Notes: generated by a model from the sequence alone, not told the origin. DNA of 61,702 nt from Bacteroidales bacterium (GCA_028687995.1 JAQTZA010000016.1:1-61702); one strand, 5' to 3'; counted from the first letter of the stretch, positions 24,979 through 34,433 are shown. Numbers and translations are program-made.

Positions 24979-25007
24979 CAAAAATAAGTGTTTTGAATCA
25001 CTTGCAA
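24979..25007 (-). promoter_or_regulatory. Promoter of the ferredoxin gene
   Basis: TTG (25007-25005), 18-base spacer, TATTTTTG (24986-24979) on the minus strand. Confidence 0.65.
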
Positions 25008-25054
25008 AAATATTTGTGATAAAATTTCCTTATTTGGAATGATAATGAACAATA

Positions 25055-25915
25055 TTATTTGACTACATCCTTTATCCAATCGCTTATAATCGCCTTAATT
25101 TGCTGGTGATATTTGTAGCTTTCTCGAAATCCAAAACCATGCCCACCAATTGGAAATACATGTAAAGATGCCTTAATTTTATTTTGTTTCAATGCGCGAT
25201 AGAGTAAAATACTATTTTCAGGTATTACGGCTTTGTCATCATCAGCTAGCAGAAATAAAGTTGGTGGCGTATTCGATGTTACCATATTCTCATTCGAAAA
25301 AAGAGAAATCATCTGTTCTGTTGGATGATCTCCTAACAATGCTTTCTTTGATCCTTGATGTGTAATACTATCCTTCATCGAAACCACTGGATAAAACAAA
25401 ATTCCAAAATTAGGACGAGTATCTTTATCCGAATGCGTCTCTAATGTCGAAGCCAAGTGACCTCCGGCCGAAAACCCGCAAACTCCTACTTTAGCAGAAT
25501 CGATCTTCCACTCTTTGGAATAGCCTCGAATAATTCTCATGGCCTCTTTGGCATCACTTAGTGGAATGTCAGAATGTTGGTTGGGCATTCTATACTTCAA
25601 CACAAATGCTGCCACACCTTGAGATGCCAACCACTTAGCTACATCATGGCCTTCGTGTTGCATCGCTAAGATATGATATCCACCTCCAGGGCAAATAAGG
25701 ACTGATTTACCAGTATTCACAGAGTCTGCAGGCAAATAAACAAAAATTCGTGCCTCTTTGGAAAATTCTATGTGGCCATTAGCTTGGGTTTTCTCGTCAA
25801 CGGTTATTCCATTATCTTGAGGTGCTCCTTTGGGCCAGACAGGCAATTCGATAATTTGTTGTCCTATACTATTCATACTTAAAAATAAAACCATTGTAAA
25901 TAAAAAAGTTTTCAT
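25055..25915 (-). CDS. Exported alpha/beta hydrolase (esterase-like)
   Basis: This 286-residue protein has a signal peptide (residues 1-18) and an alpha/beta hydrolase domain of the kind found in Bacteroidetes carbohydrate or feruloyl esterases. Motifs: oxyanion block ICPGGGYHIL (about 75-84), nucleophile Ser in CGFSAGGHLAS (about 147-157), acid Asp in LADDDKAV (about 228) and His in GGHGFGFRES near residue 265. It probably removes acyl groups from sugars or peptides in the periplasm. TAACTTTG at 25947-25940 is a possible -7 element. Confidence 0.87.
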   Translation of the reverse strand: MKTFLFTMVLFLSMNSIGQQIIELPVWPKGAPQDNGITVDEKTQANGHIEFSKEARIFVYLPADSVNTGKSVLICPGGGYHILAMQHEGHDVAKWLASQGVAAFVLKYRMPNQHSDIPLSDAKEAMRIIRGYSKEWKIDSAKVGVCGFSAGGHLASTLETHSDKDTRPNFGILFYPVVSMKDSITHQGSKKALLGDHPTEQMISLFSNENMVTSNTPPTLFLLADDDKAVIPENSILLYRALKQNKIKASLHVFPIGGHGFGFRESYKYHQQIKAIISDWIKDVVK

Positions 25916-25983
25916 AATTATAAGATAAAATTAGAATGCCAAAGTTATTAAAATTACCTATATTATTATGGCACGAAAAACAA

Positions 25984-26014
25984 AAGAGCACAATTCATTT
26001 CGAATTGTGCTCTT
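25984..26014 (-). terminator. Terminator of the sigma-factor gene
   Basis: A 13-bp perfect stem (25984-25996 with 26002-26014) 21 bases past the sigma stop codon, with T residues on the minus strand. Confidence 0.88.
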
Positions 26015-26035
26015 AAAAATTATGGAAATTGGTAT

Positions 26036-26545
26036 TTACGCGTAATCTTTCAATGTTTCTTGCAAGCGTTGTCTCGCAAAAAATATACGACTTTTCACTG
26101 TACCAATCGGCAAACTCATCTTATCTGCAATTTCCTGATATTTGAAACCAGCTACATGCATCGTAAAAGGAATTTTGTATTCATCAGAAAATCCGTTGAT
26201 TGCTTTCATGATTTCTTTTACTGAATAACTTCCATCTGGCGTATCAAAACCCGATTCTTGTGGCAAATTCAAATGATACAAGTCTTCTGTCTGATCAATA
26301 ATCGTCTGATTCCTTACAACTTTACGATAATTGTTAATGAAAATATTTTTCATGATGGTAAATACCCATCCTTTGAAATTTACATTCTCAAGATATTTTT
26401 CTTGATTATCAAGTGCTTTCAGCGTTGTTTCTTGCAACAAATCTTCGGCATCTTCTCTGTTTGCTGTCAATTGATATGCAAAATTCTTAAGATTGTCTTG
26501 CAAACTAATCAATCTTTCTGTAAAATTTATAGTAGTCATAATCAT
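26036..26545 (-). CDS. ECF-type RNA polymerase sigma factor
   Basis: This 169-residue sigma-70-family ECF factor has region 2 (FAYQLTANREDAEDLLQETTLKAL, then FKGWVFTIMKNIFINNYRK) and region 4 (FKYQEIADKMSLPIGTVKSRIFFARQRLQETL). It has no anti-sigma gene on either side: downstream is an unrelated hydrolase and upstream is a long divergent intergenic region. Activity may be controlled at transcription or by an unlinked anti-sigma factor. A second start, ATG 26539, is equally possible. Confidence 0.95.
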   Translation of the reverse strand: MIMTTINFTERLISLQDNLKNFAYQLTANREDAEDLLQETTLKALDNQEKYLENVNFKGWVFTIMKNIFINNYRKVVRNQTIIDQTEDLYHLNLPQESGFDTPDGSYSVKEIMKAINGFSDEYKIPFTMHVAGFKYQEIADKMSLPIGTVKSRIFFARQRLQETLKDYA

Positions 26546-26606
26546 CAGTTTTTAGTGTTTCTTATTATGAAACCGAGTTTAAATTAAAGTATTCTTTAAC
26601 TGAGTA

Positions 26607-26638
26607 CAAAATTATTTATTATTATTCTAAATACCAAA
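26607..26638 (-). promoter_or_regulatory. Promoter of the sigma-factor gene
   Basis: TTTG (26638-26635), 20-base spacer, TAATTTTG (26614-26607) on the minus strand: the housekeeping pattern, with no evident self-recognised ECF motif. Confidence 0.6.
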
Positions 26639-26968
26639 TTATTTAGAAGAAATATAAACAAGAACAGTAGTTAAATATAACTAACGATTGAACAATTGCA
26701 CGAAGTTCAAATATACACAAATTCACTTACAATATCAATATCCTAATAAAGAATAGATTAAATAGACCAAAATACATGTTGGCTAACATATAAAGGCTTT
26801 ATAATTTTATAAAACCCACACTATTATTCGATAACAAATTCCTAATTCAGTCTTTGATAGAAGTCTAAGACTAAACTTAATCATTGTCTAAATAAGACAA
26901 GACTTATTGCATTTATACAATTATTTTGCATTTTTCATTTCACCGAATATTCTCTTAAAATAAATCAT

Positions 26969-26976
26969 TAAGTTTG
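26969..26976 (+). promoter_or_regulatory. -7 element TAAGTTTG upstream of the NfeD gene
   Basis: A perfect -7 match 43 bases before the ATG at 27020. Confidence 0.5.
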
Positions 26977-27019
26977 CATATAAATCTTCAATAAATAAAA
27001 CTCATCTATTCTTTTAAGA

Positions 27020-28408
27020 ATGAACACAATAAAACGCCTTCTCTTTTTAGCAATCGCAATGGTATCAATACTATCCATTTCTGCTAAAAATCCACTGATT
27101 TACAAGATAAATTTCAAGGACGAAGTGGGTCCCAAAACATGGATATTTATATGCAAAGGATTCAAAGAGGCTCATGCAAAAAAAGCAGATATCATCCTAA
27201 TTGAGATGAATACTTACGGTGGGACTGTTCTTCATGCGGATTCTATTCGTACATTGATTCTGAATTACCCAAAACCAGTGTATGTATTTATCAATAACAA
27301 TGCGGCTTCTGCTGGAGCCTTGATTTCCATTGCTTGTGATAGCATCTATATGAAACCTGGGGCAAATATTGGTGCTGCCACTGTAGTGAACGAAACAGGT
27401 CAAGCTATGCCCGATAAATATCAATCATATATGCGGTCAATCATACGATCTACGGCTGAGGCTCAAGGCAAAGATACTATTATAGATAATGGAACGAAAA
27501 TCGCCAAATGGCGTAGGGATCCACACATTGCAGAAGCGATGGTCGATCCATCAGTAGTTATAAAAGGTGTGATTGATTCAGGTAAGGTATTAACATTCAC
27601 AGCTCAAGAGGCTATAAAATATGGATTTTGCGATGGAATCGTCGATAATGCCGACGAGCTCATTACGAAACGACTCGGTTATAAAACATACAATATCGAG
27701 ACATTTGAACCATCGATAGCAGATACATTAAAAGGAATTTTATCAAATCCCGCCTTGCAAGCCATCTTGATTATGATTATTTTAGGTGGAATCTACTTCG
27801 AGCTTCAAACTCCCGGCATCGGATTTCCATTAGCCGCCTCCGCAACTGCAGCAATATTGTATTTTGCACCTTTATATATAGATGGGTTGGCTCAAAATTG
27901 GGAAATTCTTTTGTTTATTGTAGGTTGTATTTTATTGTTATTTGAAGTTTTTGTCATTCCTGGATTTGGCATAGCTGGTATCAGTGGCATTTCACTTATT
28001 TTTGTTGGACTATTTTTGAGCTTATTGGATAATGTAAATTTTTCATTCGATAAAACGACTTCTCACGATAGCTCCCGAGCCATATTAACATTGCTTTCAG
28101 GTATAACTTTGGGAGTAGTAGCAATTATCTGGTTAGCAAACAAAATTGGCTCAAATGGGTTATTTAATCGACTAGCTTTACACAAAGCTGAAGATAAAGC
28201 CGATGGTTATGTATCAGTTTCAATGGAATTAGGCAATCTATTAGGAAAAACTGGTCGATGCGAAACGATTCTTCGACCATCCGGAAAAGTGAGAATAGAT
28301 GGCATCGTTTATGATGCGATTTCCATTAATTCATATATAGATAAAGATGAAGAAATTATGGTCGTAAAATTCGAGAATGCTCAGATTTACGTCAAACAAA
28401 TTTTATAA
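27020..28408 (+). CDS. NfeD-family membrane serine protease
   Basis: This 462-residue full-length NfeD protein has a signal peptide (1-22) and a ClpP-like Ser/Lys protease domain (about 25-215): NNNAASAGALISIACD carries nucleophile Ser97, and Lys133 is the likely base. Four to five membrane helices follow (about 230-375), with a C-terminal OB-fold NfeD domain (about 390-462; LGKTGRCETILRPSGKVRIDG). Archaeal homologues cleave stomatin; no stomatin gene is adjacent here. It lies 26 bases before kdsB, probably in one operon. Confidence 0.92.
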   Translation: MNTIKRLLFLAIAMVSILSISAKNPLIYKINFKDEVGPKTWIFICKGFKEAHAKKADIILIEMNTYGGTVLHADSIRTLILNYPKPVYVFINNNAASAGALISIACDSIYMKPGANIGAATVVNETGQAMPDKYQSYMRSIIRSTAEAQGKDTIIDNGTKIAKWRRDPHIAEAMVDPSVVIKGVIDSGKVLTFTAQEAIKYGFCDGIVDNADELITKRLGYKTYNIETFEPSIADTLKGILSNPALQAILIMIILGGIYFELQTPGIGFPLAASATAAILYFAPLYIDGLAQNWEILLFIVGCILLLFEVFVIPGFGIAGISGISLIFVGLFLSLLDNVNFSFDKTTSHDSSRAILTLLSGITLGVVAIIWLANKIGSNGLFNRLALHKAEDKADGYVSVSMELGNLLGKTGRCETILRPSGKVRIDGIVYDAISINSYIDKDEEIMVVKFENAQIYVKQIL

Positions 28409-28434
28409 AGAACAAAATCAAAAGGCGTTAACAA

Positions 28435-29187
28435 ATGTCAGAAACAAGATTTTTAGGCATCATACCTGCTAGGTATGCCTCCACTCGATTTCCAGGCAAA
28501 CCGCTAGTAAAAATAGGCGGGAAAATGATGATTCAGCGCGTTTACGAGCAAGTTCAAAATTGCATAGACGAAGTGTGTGTTGCAACAGATGACATCCGCA
28601 TATATGATGCCGTCATTGGATTTGGCGGCAATGTGATCATGACATCAGATCTTCATAAGAGCGGCACCGATAGATGCAGAGAGGCTTTAGAAAAAACAGC
28701 CAGTGCAGTTGACGTTGTTATAAATATACAGGGGGATGAACCATTCATACAACCCGAACAAATAGAACTTCTTAAATCTTGTTTCGATGATTTGAGTACA
28801 GAGATTGCGACATTGGTAAAACCCTTCAACAAAACTGATAGGTTTGAAATTCTAGCAAACCCGAACACGCCTAAAGTTGTTTTAAACAATTGGTCGGAGG
28901 CAATATATTTCAGCCGATCAATAATTCCATATTTGCGTGGAATTGAGATAGAAGACTGGCCTAAACAGCACGCTTTTTACAAGCACATCGGATTATATGC
29001 CTATCGATCTGACATCCTAAAACAAATCACTCTGCTTCCTCAATCTTCACTCGAAATAGCTGAGTCACTCGAACAACTTCGTTGGATACAAAATGGATAC
29101 AAAATAAAAGTTGCCATTACACACCACGAAACAATCGGAATAGACACACCCGAAGATTTGGCAAAAGCTGAGAAGTTATTTATTTAA
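28435..29187 (+). CDS. kdsB: 3-deoxy-manno-octulosonate cytidylyltransferase
   Basis: KdsB (250 residues) activates Kdo as CMP-Kdo for lipopolysaccharide inner core assembly. Motifs: IIPARYASTRFPGKPL (residues 9-24, nucleotide binding), INIQGDEPFI (metal binding, about 95-104), FYKHIGLYAYR and LEIAESLEQLRWI. Normal length. It sits between the NfeD protease gene and an M16-like gene, with small gaps. Confidence 0.97.
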   Translation: MSETRFLGIIPARYASTRFPGKPLVKIGGKMMIQRVYEQVQNCIDEVCVATDDIRIYDAVIGFGGNVIMTSDLHKSGTDRCREALEKTASAVDVVINIQGDEPFIQPEQIELLKSCFDDLSTEIATLVKPFNKTDRFEILANPNTPKVVLNNWSEAIYFSRSIIPYLRGIEIEDWPKQHAFYKHIGLYAYRSDILKQITLLPQSSLEIAESLEQLRWIQNGYKIKVAITHHETIGIDTPEDLAKAEKLFI

Positions 29188-29209
29188 TAAGAATTTATCT
29201 AGAAAAGAT

Positions 29210-30487
29210 ATGCTTGATAGAACCATCACACCTGCAATAAAACCCATTGAACATTTCGACATCCCAACACCAATCCACAAAACTCTCTCAAATAACATCG
29301 ATCTATATTTGATTGATATGGGCGTAACAAATGTTATGCGCATTGATTTTATGTTTGCAGCAGGAAAATGGCAGCAAGATAAAAACCTAACAGCCACATT
29401 TGTAAATCAATTGCTAAAAGAAGGAGCTGGAGGTCTTTCTTCAAAAGAAATTGCTGAAAAATTAGACTTTTATGGCGCTTGGGTGCAAAATTCTGTAACT
29501 CAGCACAATTCATACCTCACTTTTTACATTCTCAACAAATACATTTCAGAGCTTTTACCGTTGATTGAATTAATTGTAAAATTGCCTACTTTCCCAGAAA
29601 ACGAATTCTTGACAATCGTAGAGCGAAACAAGCAGCTACACGTCATCAATCAAGAGAAAGTGGATCACTTATGTTTGGAATTGTCTGTCAATCAATTGTA
29701 TGGCGCAAACCATCCCTATGGAAAGCATGCCAGCATATCAGATTTTGAGCAATTAACAACAGAAGATTTACATCAATATTACAATAAATATTATCACTCT
29801 GACAATTGCAAAATCATGCTCACTGGCAAATTGTCAGGTGAGGCAATTCAACTCATAGAAGAACAATTCGGCAAATCTATATGGGGAAATCCTTCTACAA
29901 CAGCAGATAAAATCTGTACAACATCGCCCTCTCTAGAAATGAGATCTAAAATCATAAAAACAGAGGCAAATCAATCAGCCATTAGAATAGCGAGTCATAC
30001 TATCTCTCGAGATCATACTGATTATCATGGATTAAAAGTTCTCAATACCATTTTTGGAGGCTATTTTGGAAGCAGATTGATGACCTCCATTCGAGAAGAA
30101 AAGGGTTATACTTATGGGATAGGTTCTTCCATTTCCACACAACAGCAAGGGTCTCATTTGAGCATTTCTTCGCAAACTGGATTCGAAAATGTTGATTTGC
30201 TCATTGATGCAGTATTTGACGAAATGAAAAAATTACAAGATGCGAAGATTGATTCGGATGAATTGGAATGCGCTCGAAACTATATGCTGGGAGATTATGC
30301 TCGCTCATTTGACGGTCCGTTTGCCATTGCAGATGCTCATATTTCATTGCTTGCAAATCATTTGAGCAGTGATTATTACAAAAAACAGATTGAAACAATC
30401 AGAAATATTGATGCAAACACGCTACAAACTCTTGCACAAAAATATTTAAATATGGTTCAATATTATATATCCATCGCTGGCAAATAA
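29210..30487 (+). CDS. M16-family peptidase homologue lacking the zinc motif
   Basis: This 425-residue protein has the two-domain insulinase/processing-peptidase fold: N-terminal domain about 20-215, C-terminal domain about 220-425 with TIFGGYFGSRLMTSIREEKGYTYGIGSS, the usual Arg/Tyr block. The zinc-binding HxxEH, expected after the first strand (FMFAAGKWQQDKNLTATFVNQLLKEG), is absent. It therefore resembles the non-catalytic partner subunits of M16 heterodimers. No active partner is adjacent. It lies 22 bases after kdsB. Confidence 0.88.
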   Translation: MLDRTITPAIKPIEHFDIPTPIHKTLSNNIDLYLIDMGVTNVMRIDFMFAAGKWQQDKNLTATFVNQLLKEGAGGLSSKEIAEKLDFYGAWVQNSVTQHNSYLTFYILNKYISELLPLIELIVKLPTFPENEFLTIVERNKQLHVINQEKVDHLCLELSVNQLYGANHPYGKHASISDFEQLTTEDLHQYYNKYYHSDNCKIMLTGKLSGEAIQLIEEQFGKSIWGNPSTTADKICTTSPSLEMRSKIIKTEANQSAIRIASHTISRDHTDYHGLKVLNTIFGGYFGSRLMTSIREEKGYTYGIGSSISTQQQGSHLSISSQTGFENVDLLIDAVFDEMKKLQDAKIDSDELECARNYMLGDYARSFDGPFAIADAHISLLANHLSSDYYKKQIETIRNIDANTLQTLAQKYLNMVQYYISIAGK

Positions 30488-30532
30488 GTGAAAGCTGAAT
30501 CCAATTTTATTTAGATTCAACACAAATAAAAT

Positions 30533-30563
30533 TTTGATGATCTGTTACAAATTCTTACATTTG
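30533..30563 (+). promoter_or_regulatory. Promoter of icd
   Basis: TTTG (30533-30536), 19-base spacer, TACATTTG (30556-30563). Start site near 30570, leader about 89 bases. Confidence 0.75.
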
Positions 30564-30658
30564 CCCCACAATCAACAAAATAGCTACAATTTTCACTTTC
30601 GAAATACATAGAAACAAAGAATAAACATATTTCAAAAACAGAGAAATCATAACCAAAA

Positions 30659-31882
30659 ATGAAGAAAATTCAAGTAGTAAATCCTGTCGTAGAGTTAGAT
30701 GGTGACGAAATGACCAGAATTATTTGGTCGTTTATCAAAGAACAGTTAATCCTTCCCTATTTGGAGTTGGATATAAAGTATTATGATTTGAGTATTGAAA
30801 ACCGTGATTTAACAAATGATCAGGTAACAATTGACTCTGCAAATGCCATCAATCAATACAATGTGGGAATCAAATGTGCAACAATCACACCTGATGAGGC
30901 TCGCGTAGAGGAGTTTAAACTCAAAAAAATGTGGAAATCGCCGAACGGGACCATCCGAAATATTATTGGAGGAACTGTTTTTCGCGAGCCAATCATTATG
31001 AAAAATGTACCACGCTACGTTCAAGGATGGACTAAACCAATTGTTATTGGCCGTCATGCTTTTGGCGATCAATACAAAGCGACTGACACTGTCATCAAAG
31101 GAAAAGGAAAACTCACAATGTCGTTCACCAATGAAGCTGGTGAGACTCAAACTTGGGAAGTCTATGATTTCAAAGGAGATGGCGTTGCGATGAGTATGTA
31201 CAATACCGACGAATCGATTTACGGCTTTGCTCGTTCATCATTCCAGGTTGCATTGACGAAAAAATGGCCGCTGTATCTTTCTACAAAAAACACCATTCTG
31301 AAAGCTTATGACGGGCGCTTCAAAGATATTTTTCAAGAAGTATATGAAAACGAATTCAAAGCTGATTATGAAAAAGCAGGGATCGTGTATGAACATCGCT
31401 TGATTGACGACATGGTTGCATCAGCAATGAAATGGAGCGGCGGATTTGTATGGGCTTGTAAAAACTACGATGGGGATGTTCAATCAGATACCGTTGCGCA
31501 AGGATTTGGTTCTTTAGGATTGATGTCGTCGGTTCTTGTTACTCCCGACGGAATGACGGTAGAAGCTGAAGCAGCTCACGGTACCGTGACTCGTCACTAT
31601 CGTCAACATCAACAAGGCAGAGCTACTTCTACCAATCCAATTGCGTCAATATTTGCATGGACACGTGGGTTGATGCACCGTGGTAAATTGGATGCAAACG
31701 CACCACTTATCGATTTCTGCGAAAAATTAGAACAAGTCTGTATTGAAACCGTCGAAGCGGGTGAAATGACAAAAGACCTTGCCGTTTTGATTCATGGCGA
31801 AAAGGTGAGCAGCGACAATTACCTTAGCACTGAGGCTTTCTTGGCTGCTTTAAAACGCAATTTAGACATCAAACTGAGCTAA
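30659..31882 (+). CDS. icd: NADP-dependent isocitrate dehydrogenase (eukaryote-type)
   Basis: This 407-residue enzyme oxidatively decarboxylates isocitrate to 2-oxoglutarate. It is of the homodimeric type also found in eukaryotes (opening [34 protein letters not shown]; ending in the conserved [11 protein letters not shown]). Substrate Arg residues and the metal-binding block [20 protein letters not shown] are present. NADP use is inferred from family and the [14 protein letters not shown] segment. It supplies 2-oxoglutarate for ammonium assimilation, a link to the PII system in this window. Confidence 0.95.
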   Translation: MKKIQVVNPVVELDGDEMTRIIWSFIKEQLILPYLELDIKYYDLSIENRDLTNDQVTIDSANAINQYNVGIKCATITPDEARVEEFKLKKMWKSPNGTIRNIIGGTVFREPIIMKNVPRYVQGWTKPIVIGRHAFGDQYKATDTVIKGKGKLTMSFTNEAGETQTWEVYDFKGDGVAMSMYNTDESIYGFARSSFQVALTKKWPLYLSTKNTILKAYDGRFKDIFQEVYENEFKADYEKAGIVYEHRLIDDMVASAMKWSGGFVWACKNYDGDVQSDTVAQGFGSLGLMSSVLVTPDGMTVEAEAAHGTVTRHYRQHQQGRATSTNPIASIFAWTRGLMHRGKLDANAPLIDFCEKLEQVCIETVEAGEMTKDLAVLIHGEKVSSDNYLSTEAFLAALKRNLDIKLS

Positions 31883-31901
31883 GTTTGATGTTCGAAAAGA
31901 C

Positions 31902-31940
31902 AGAAATGGCGTTCAAAATTTTTTTTCGAACGCCATTTCT
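31902..31940 (+). terminator. Convergent terminator after icd
   Basis: Arms 31902-31914 and 31928-31940 pair perfectly over 12-13 bases; T-runs are present on both sides, so it can serve icd and the minus-strand DUF5606 gene. Confidence 0.85.
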
Positions 31941-31961
31941 ATTTTTCAGCAAACCGAATCC

Positions 31962-32378
31962 TTATTCAGCTGGAGTTGTTTCAACCTCTTCTGAACTAAA
32001 TTGAGTTATTCCATTTTCCACCAAAATATTATACCAAGTAAGCACCTTTTTTATATCGGCAGGATAAACACGATCACGATCATAAGCAGGAAGAACTGTT
32101 TCGAAATACGTTTTCATCGCTGCAGTATCTTTTTTGAAATCTATCGCAATTGATTTGCCACTTTCTTTCTCTAAAATAGCCTGTAATACTTCGCGTAAGG
32201 GCTTTTCCTCTTCGTCTGTATAAATTGCAATATCGTTCAACGATATCACTTTATCACGAGCATGAGCAGGGATTTTCTTTCCATCCATTAAAGATTCAAC
32301 AATGAGAGCTGATTTACCTTGAGAAATCAATTTAAAAAGACCGGGTTTTCCGGAGATTGACAAAATCTTTTTCAACAT
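31962..32378 (-). CDS. DUF5606 family protein
   Basis: This 138-residue protein is recognised by MLKKILSISGKPGLFKLISQ, then VESLMDGKKIPAHARDKVISLNDIAIYT and a helical C-terminal half. The family seems confined to Bacteroidetes and has an SH3-like N-terminal strand region; its function is unknown. It commonly follows coaE. Here it has its own promoter (32407-32437), so it may be transcribed independently of the coaE group. Confidence 0.87.
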   Translation of the reverse strand: MLKKILSISGKPGLFKLISQGKSALIVESLMDGKKIPAHARDKVISLNDIAIYTDEEEKPLREVLQAILEKESGKSIAIDFKKDTAAMKTYFETVLPAYDRDRVYPADIKKVLTWYNILVENGITQFSSEEVETTPAE

Positions 32379-32406
32379 ATCGTTATAATTTATTTTTTCG
32401 AGAACG

Positions 32407-32437
32407 CAAATATAGAAAGGAAAAGGAAGCTGTCAAA
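32407..32437 (-). promoter_or_regulatory. Promoter of the DUF5606 gene
   Basis: TTTG (32437-32434), 19-base spacer, TATATTTG (32414-32407) on the minus strand. Confidence 0.65.
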
Positions 32438-32457
32438 AAGGAAAACGTTTTAAATTG

Positions 32458-33039
32458 TTAAGAATGTGACAGTGCATGTAAAATGTCCAAAATTTGAGGG
32501 ATTAAAGGTCTATTTTCGTCATTAATGACTACATAATCAGCCTTTGCTAACAATAACTGAGAATCCATTTGAGCATCTATACGTTGTTGAACCTGCAAAT
32601 CAGACAATCCATCACGCTTCATCACTCTCGATATGCGCTGTGTATCAGGAGAAGCAACAGCCATAACTCTATCTAATCTTTCCGCCAATCCTGATTCAAA
32701 AAGAATGGCCGATTCAACCACACAGATATTTGAAGACTGAACTTTGGCCCATTTTTCAAAATCTATACGCACAGCTGGATGTACAATTTCGTTGAGCTTT
32801 AAGAGTTTCTCATTCTCACGAAAAACAATCTCAGCAATGTATTTTCGATTCAATTCATTATTAATATAAGCATTAACGCCAAACAAATCAATCAGATGAT
32901 TCCGAATGATAGAAGAACTTCCCATCAAACATTTTGCTTCTCTATCACTATTGTAAACCGGGATACCGCAAACATTCAGAAACTCTGCAACAACAGATTT
33001 TCCACTACCAACACCACCTGTTAATCCAACTTTTATCAT
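32458..33039 (-). CDS. coaE: Dephospho-CoA kinase
   Basis: CoaE (193 residues) performs the last step of coenzyme A synthesis. The P-loop GLTGGVGSGKS is at residues 5-15. DREAK (about 37) and ESAILFESGL (about 109) are family blocks, with VMKRDGLSDLQVQQRIDAQM carrying the lid Arg residues. Its ATG overlaps the ybbR-like stop region by 4 bases, showing tight coupling. Confidence 0.96.
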   Translation of the reverse strand: MIKVGLTGGVGSGKSVVAEFLNVCGIPVYNSDREAKCLMGSSSIIRNHLIDLFGVNAYINNELNRKYIAEIVFRENEKLLKLNEIVHPAVRIDFEKWAKVQSSNICVVESAILFESGLAERLDRVMAVASPDTQRISRVMKRDGLSDLQVQQRIDAQMDSQLLLAKADYVVINDENRPLIPQILDILHALSHS

Positions 33040-34040
33040 CGACGTTCCTCCATCAATACCTCTACCTCTTCGGGTTGAAATCGTATTTTAGAGACAAAAC
33101 TAGGTGCTTTCAGTAGTTTTACTCTATATTTCAGGGATGTTTTATTGGAAGACATAGTTGAGTCGATTCCTAATTGAAAATCTGTAGGTTGAACTTTATT
33201 ATATTTACTCAACGCCACATAGCATACTAAATTAACTTTCACTGGAAATATTCTCATAACATATCCAGCAGGTGCATTATTTGATTCAATTGTTACATCC
33301 AGTTTTTTCTCGGTAAATGGTTCCACAGGGACTGTTACTTTCACTTTCTGAGGGATAAAACGTATTCCATCAATTTTTTGTAATTGAACTGTAGTAGTTA
33401 CTGAATCTTTTAGGTTTTGCAGAATAAGTGTTTCAGAATATATTTTTGTTAATTCATTCAGCTTTTTTTTCGGACCATATGCCGTGACATATATTGGTGA
33501 AATATTCAATTGACCACTCAATCCGCATGAAGAAGCTGCTGTAATTGCTGAAATCAACGAAATTGGTAGCACTTTAGATTCTCCACGCGAGAAATTCAAA
33601 GTCAAAGATTCGGGGAATACTGAAACGACTTCAATGGTTGGAACTAATTTTTTGTGCAATTGAGCTACAATCATATCTGAAGTAATTGAAATCTCACCAT
33701 GATCTGACTTTAATTGGGAAAAATCAATCTTAAAAACGGGTAATGTTCTACTGAAAAAATAGCTAAAAATAGTCGCACCCTTGTCTTTCACATCCACGCT
33801 CAAGCTATTGGGCAAATCAGATGTGATTAAAATATTTTTGGGCACATTAATTACCTCAATTGGGATAATGAAATCGGTCTCTATAGTCTCTTTCATTTTT
33901 TGAAGGGACCAGAAGAAAGAAGAGATTAGTAAAAAAACTAGAAAAGTGAGAAGATCCTTTTTGCGATTACCACGCAAGGAACTTCTCACTTTTTCGAGAA
34001 AGCGATTAAATGAAACAGTATCCTTATCGAACCATTTCAT
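33036..34040 (-). CDS. YbbR-domain protein
   Basis: This 334-residue protein has an N-terminal membrane helix (about 29-46, LLTFLVFLLISSFFWSL) followed by an exported region of YbbR-type beta repeats (for example TDFIIPIEVINVPKNI and KLDVTIESNNAPAGY). In other phyla YbbR proteins regulate a diadenylate cyclase (CdaR); no cyclase gene is adjacent here. It lies between yajC and coaE, 12 bases from yajC and overlapping coaE by 4. Confidence 0.85.
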   Translation of the reverse strand: MKWFDKDTVSFNRFLEKVRSSLRGNRKKDLLTFLVFLLISSFFWSLQKMKETIETDFIIPIEVINVPKNILITSDLPNSLSVDVKDKGATIFSYFFSRTLPVFKIDFSQLKSDHGEISITSDMIVAQLHKKLVPTIEVVSVFPESLTLNFSRGESKVLPISLISAITAASSCGLSGQLNISPIYVTAYGPKKKLNELTKIYSETLILQNLKDSVTTTVQLQKIDGIRFIPQKVKVTVPVEPFTEKKLDVTIESNNAPAGYVMRIFPVKVNLVCYVALSKYNKVQPTDFQLGIDSTMSSNKTSLKYRVKLLKAPSFVSKIRFQPEEVEVLMEERR

Positions 34041-34052
34041 TTTATTGCTATA

Positions 34053-34367
34053 TTATTTTGTCTGAGTATCGGCGCTTGAAGCAAATACAGCTGCTTTGTC
34101 AACTTTCATTTGAACAGCTGGAGCAACTTCAATCATGAATGTACTATCAGAAACTTCTTTGATTTTTCCGTGAATACCACCTGAAGTCACGACTTTGTCA
34201 CCAACCTTCATTGCCTCACGAGATTTAGCGATCTCTTTTTGACGTTTTGTTTGTGGACGAATCATGAAAAAATAGAACACTGCAATAATTAGAATGAATG
34301 GTAAAAATTGCATTATCGCTGCGCCATTGCCAGCTTGTGCTTCTAATAAAAAGCTTAAAAGAGTCAT
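34053..34367 (-). CDS. yajC: Preprotein translocase subunit YajC
   Basis: This 104-residue SecDF-associated membrane protein has a single helix at about 18-37 (IMQFLPFILIIAVFYFFMIRPQ), the signature RPQTKRQKE, then KVGDKVVTSGGIHGKIKEV. It has its own promoter just inside the end of nusB. Confidence 0.96.
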   Translation of the reverse strand: MTLLSFLLEAQAGNGAAIMQFLPFILIIAVFYFFMIRPQTKRQKEIAKSREAMKVGDKVVTSGGIHGKIKEVSDSTFMIEVAPAVQMKVDKAAVFASSADTQTK

Positions 34368-34403
34368 AATCTTAATTTTTAATTTTATATTGACTTATCG
34401 ATA

Positions 34404-34433
34404 CAAATATAGGAACTTTTCTTAGTTCTTCAA
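34404..34433 (-). promoter_or_regulatory. Promoter of yajC-ybbR-coaE
   Basis: TTG (34433-34431), 19-base spacer, TATATTTG (34411-34404) on the minus strand, partly within the 3' end of nusB. Confidence 0.7.

Larger units (their letters stand above)
26546..27019. other. Long divergent regulatory region
   Basis: This 474-bp AT-rich region has no ORF I can support. It contains the sigma-gene promoter, the -7 element TAAGTTTG (26969-26976) for the NfeD gene, and two small palindromes sharing the GTCT/AGAC core: AGTCTAAGACT (26862-26872) and TTGTCT-AAATA-AGACAA (26884-26900). These sit about 85-120 bases upstream of the NfeD start site. Confidence 0.55.

Noticed and set aside
30488..30658. Riboswitch in the icd leader
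   Set aside because: The leader of about 89 bases shows no recognisable riboswitch core or strong stem.
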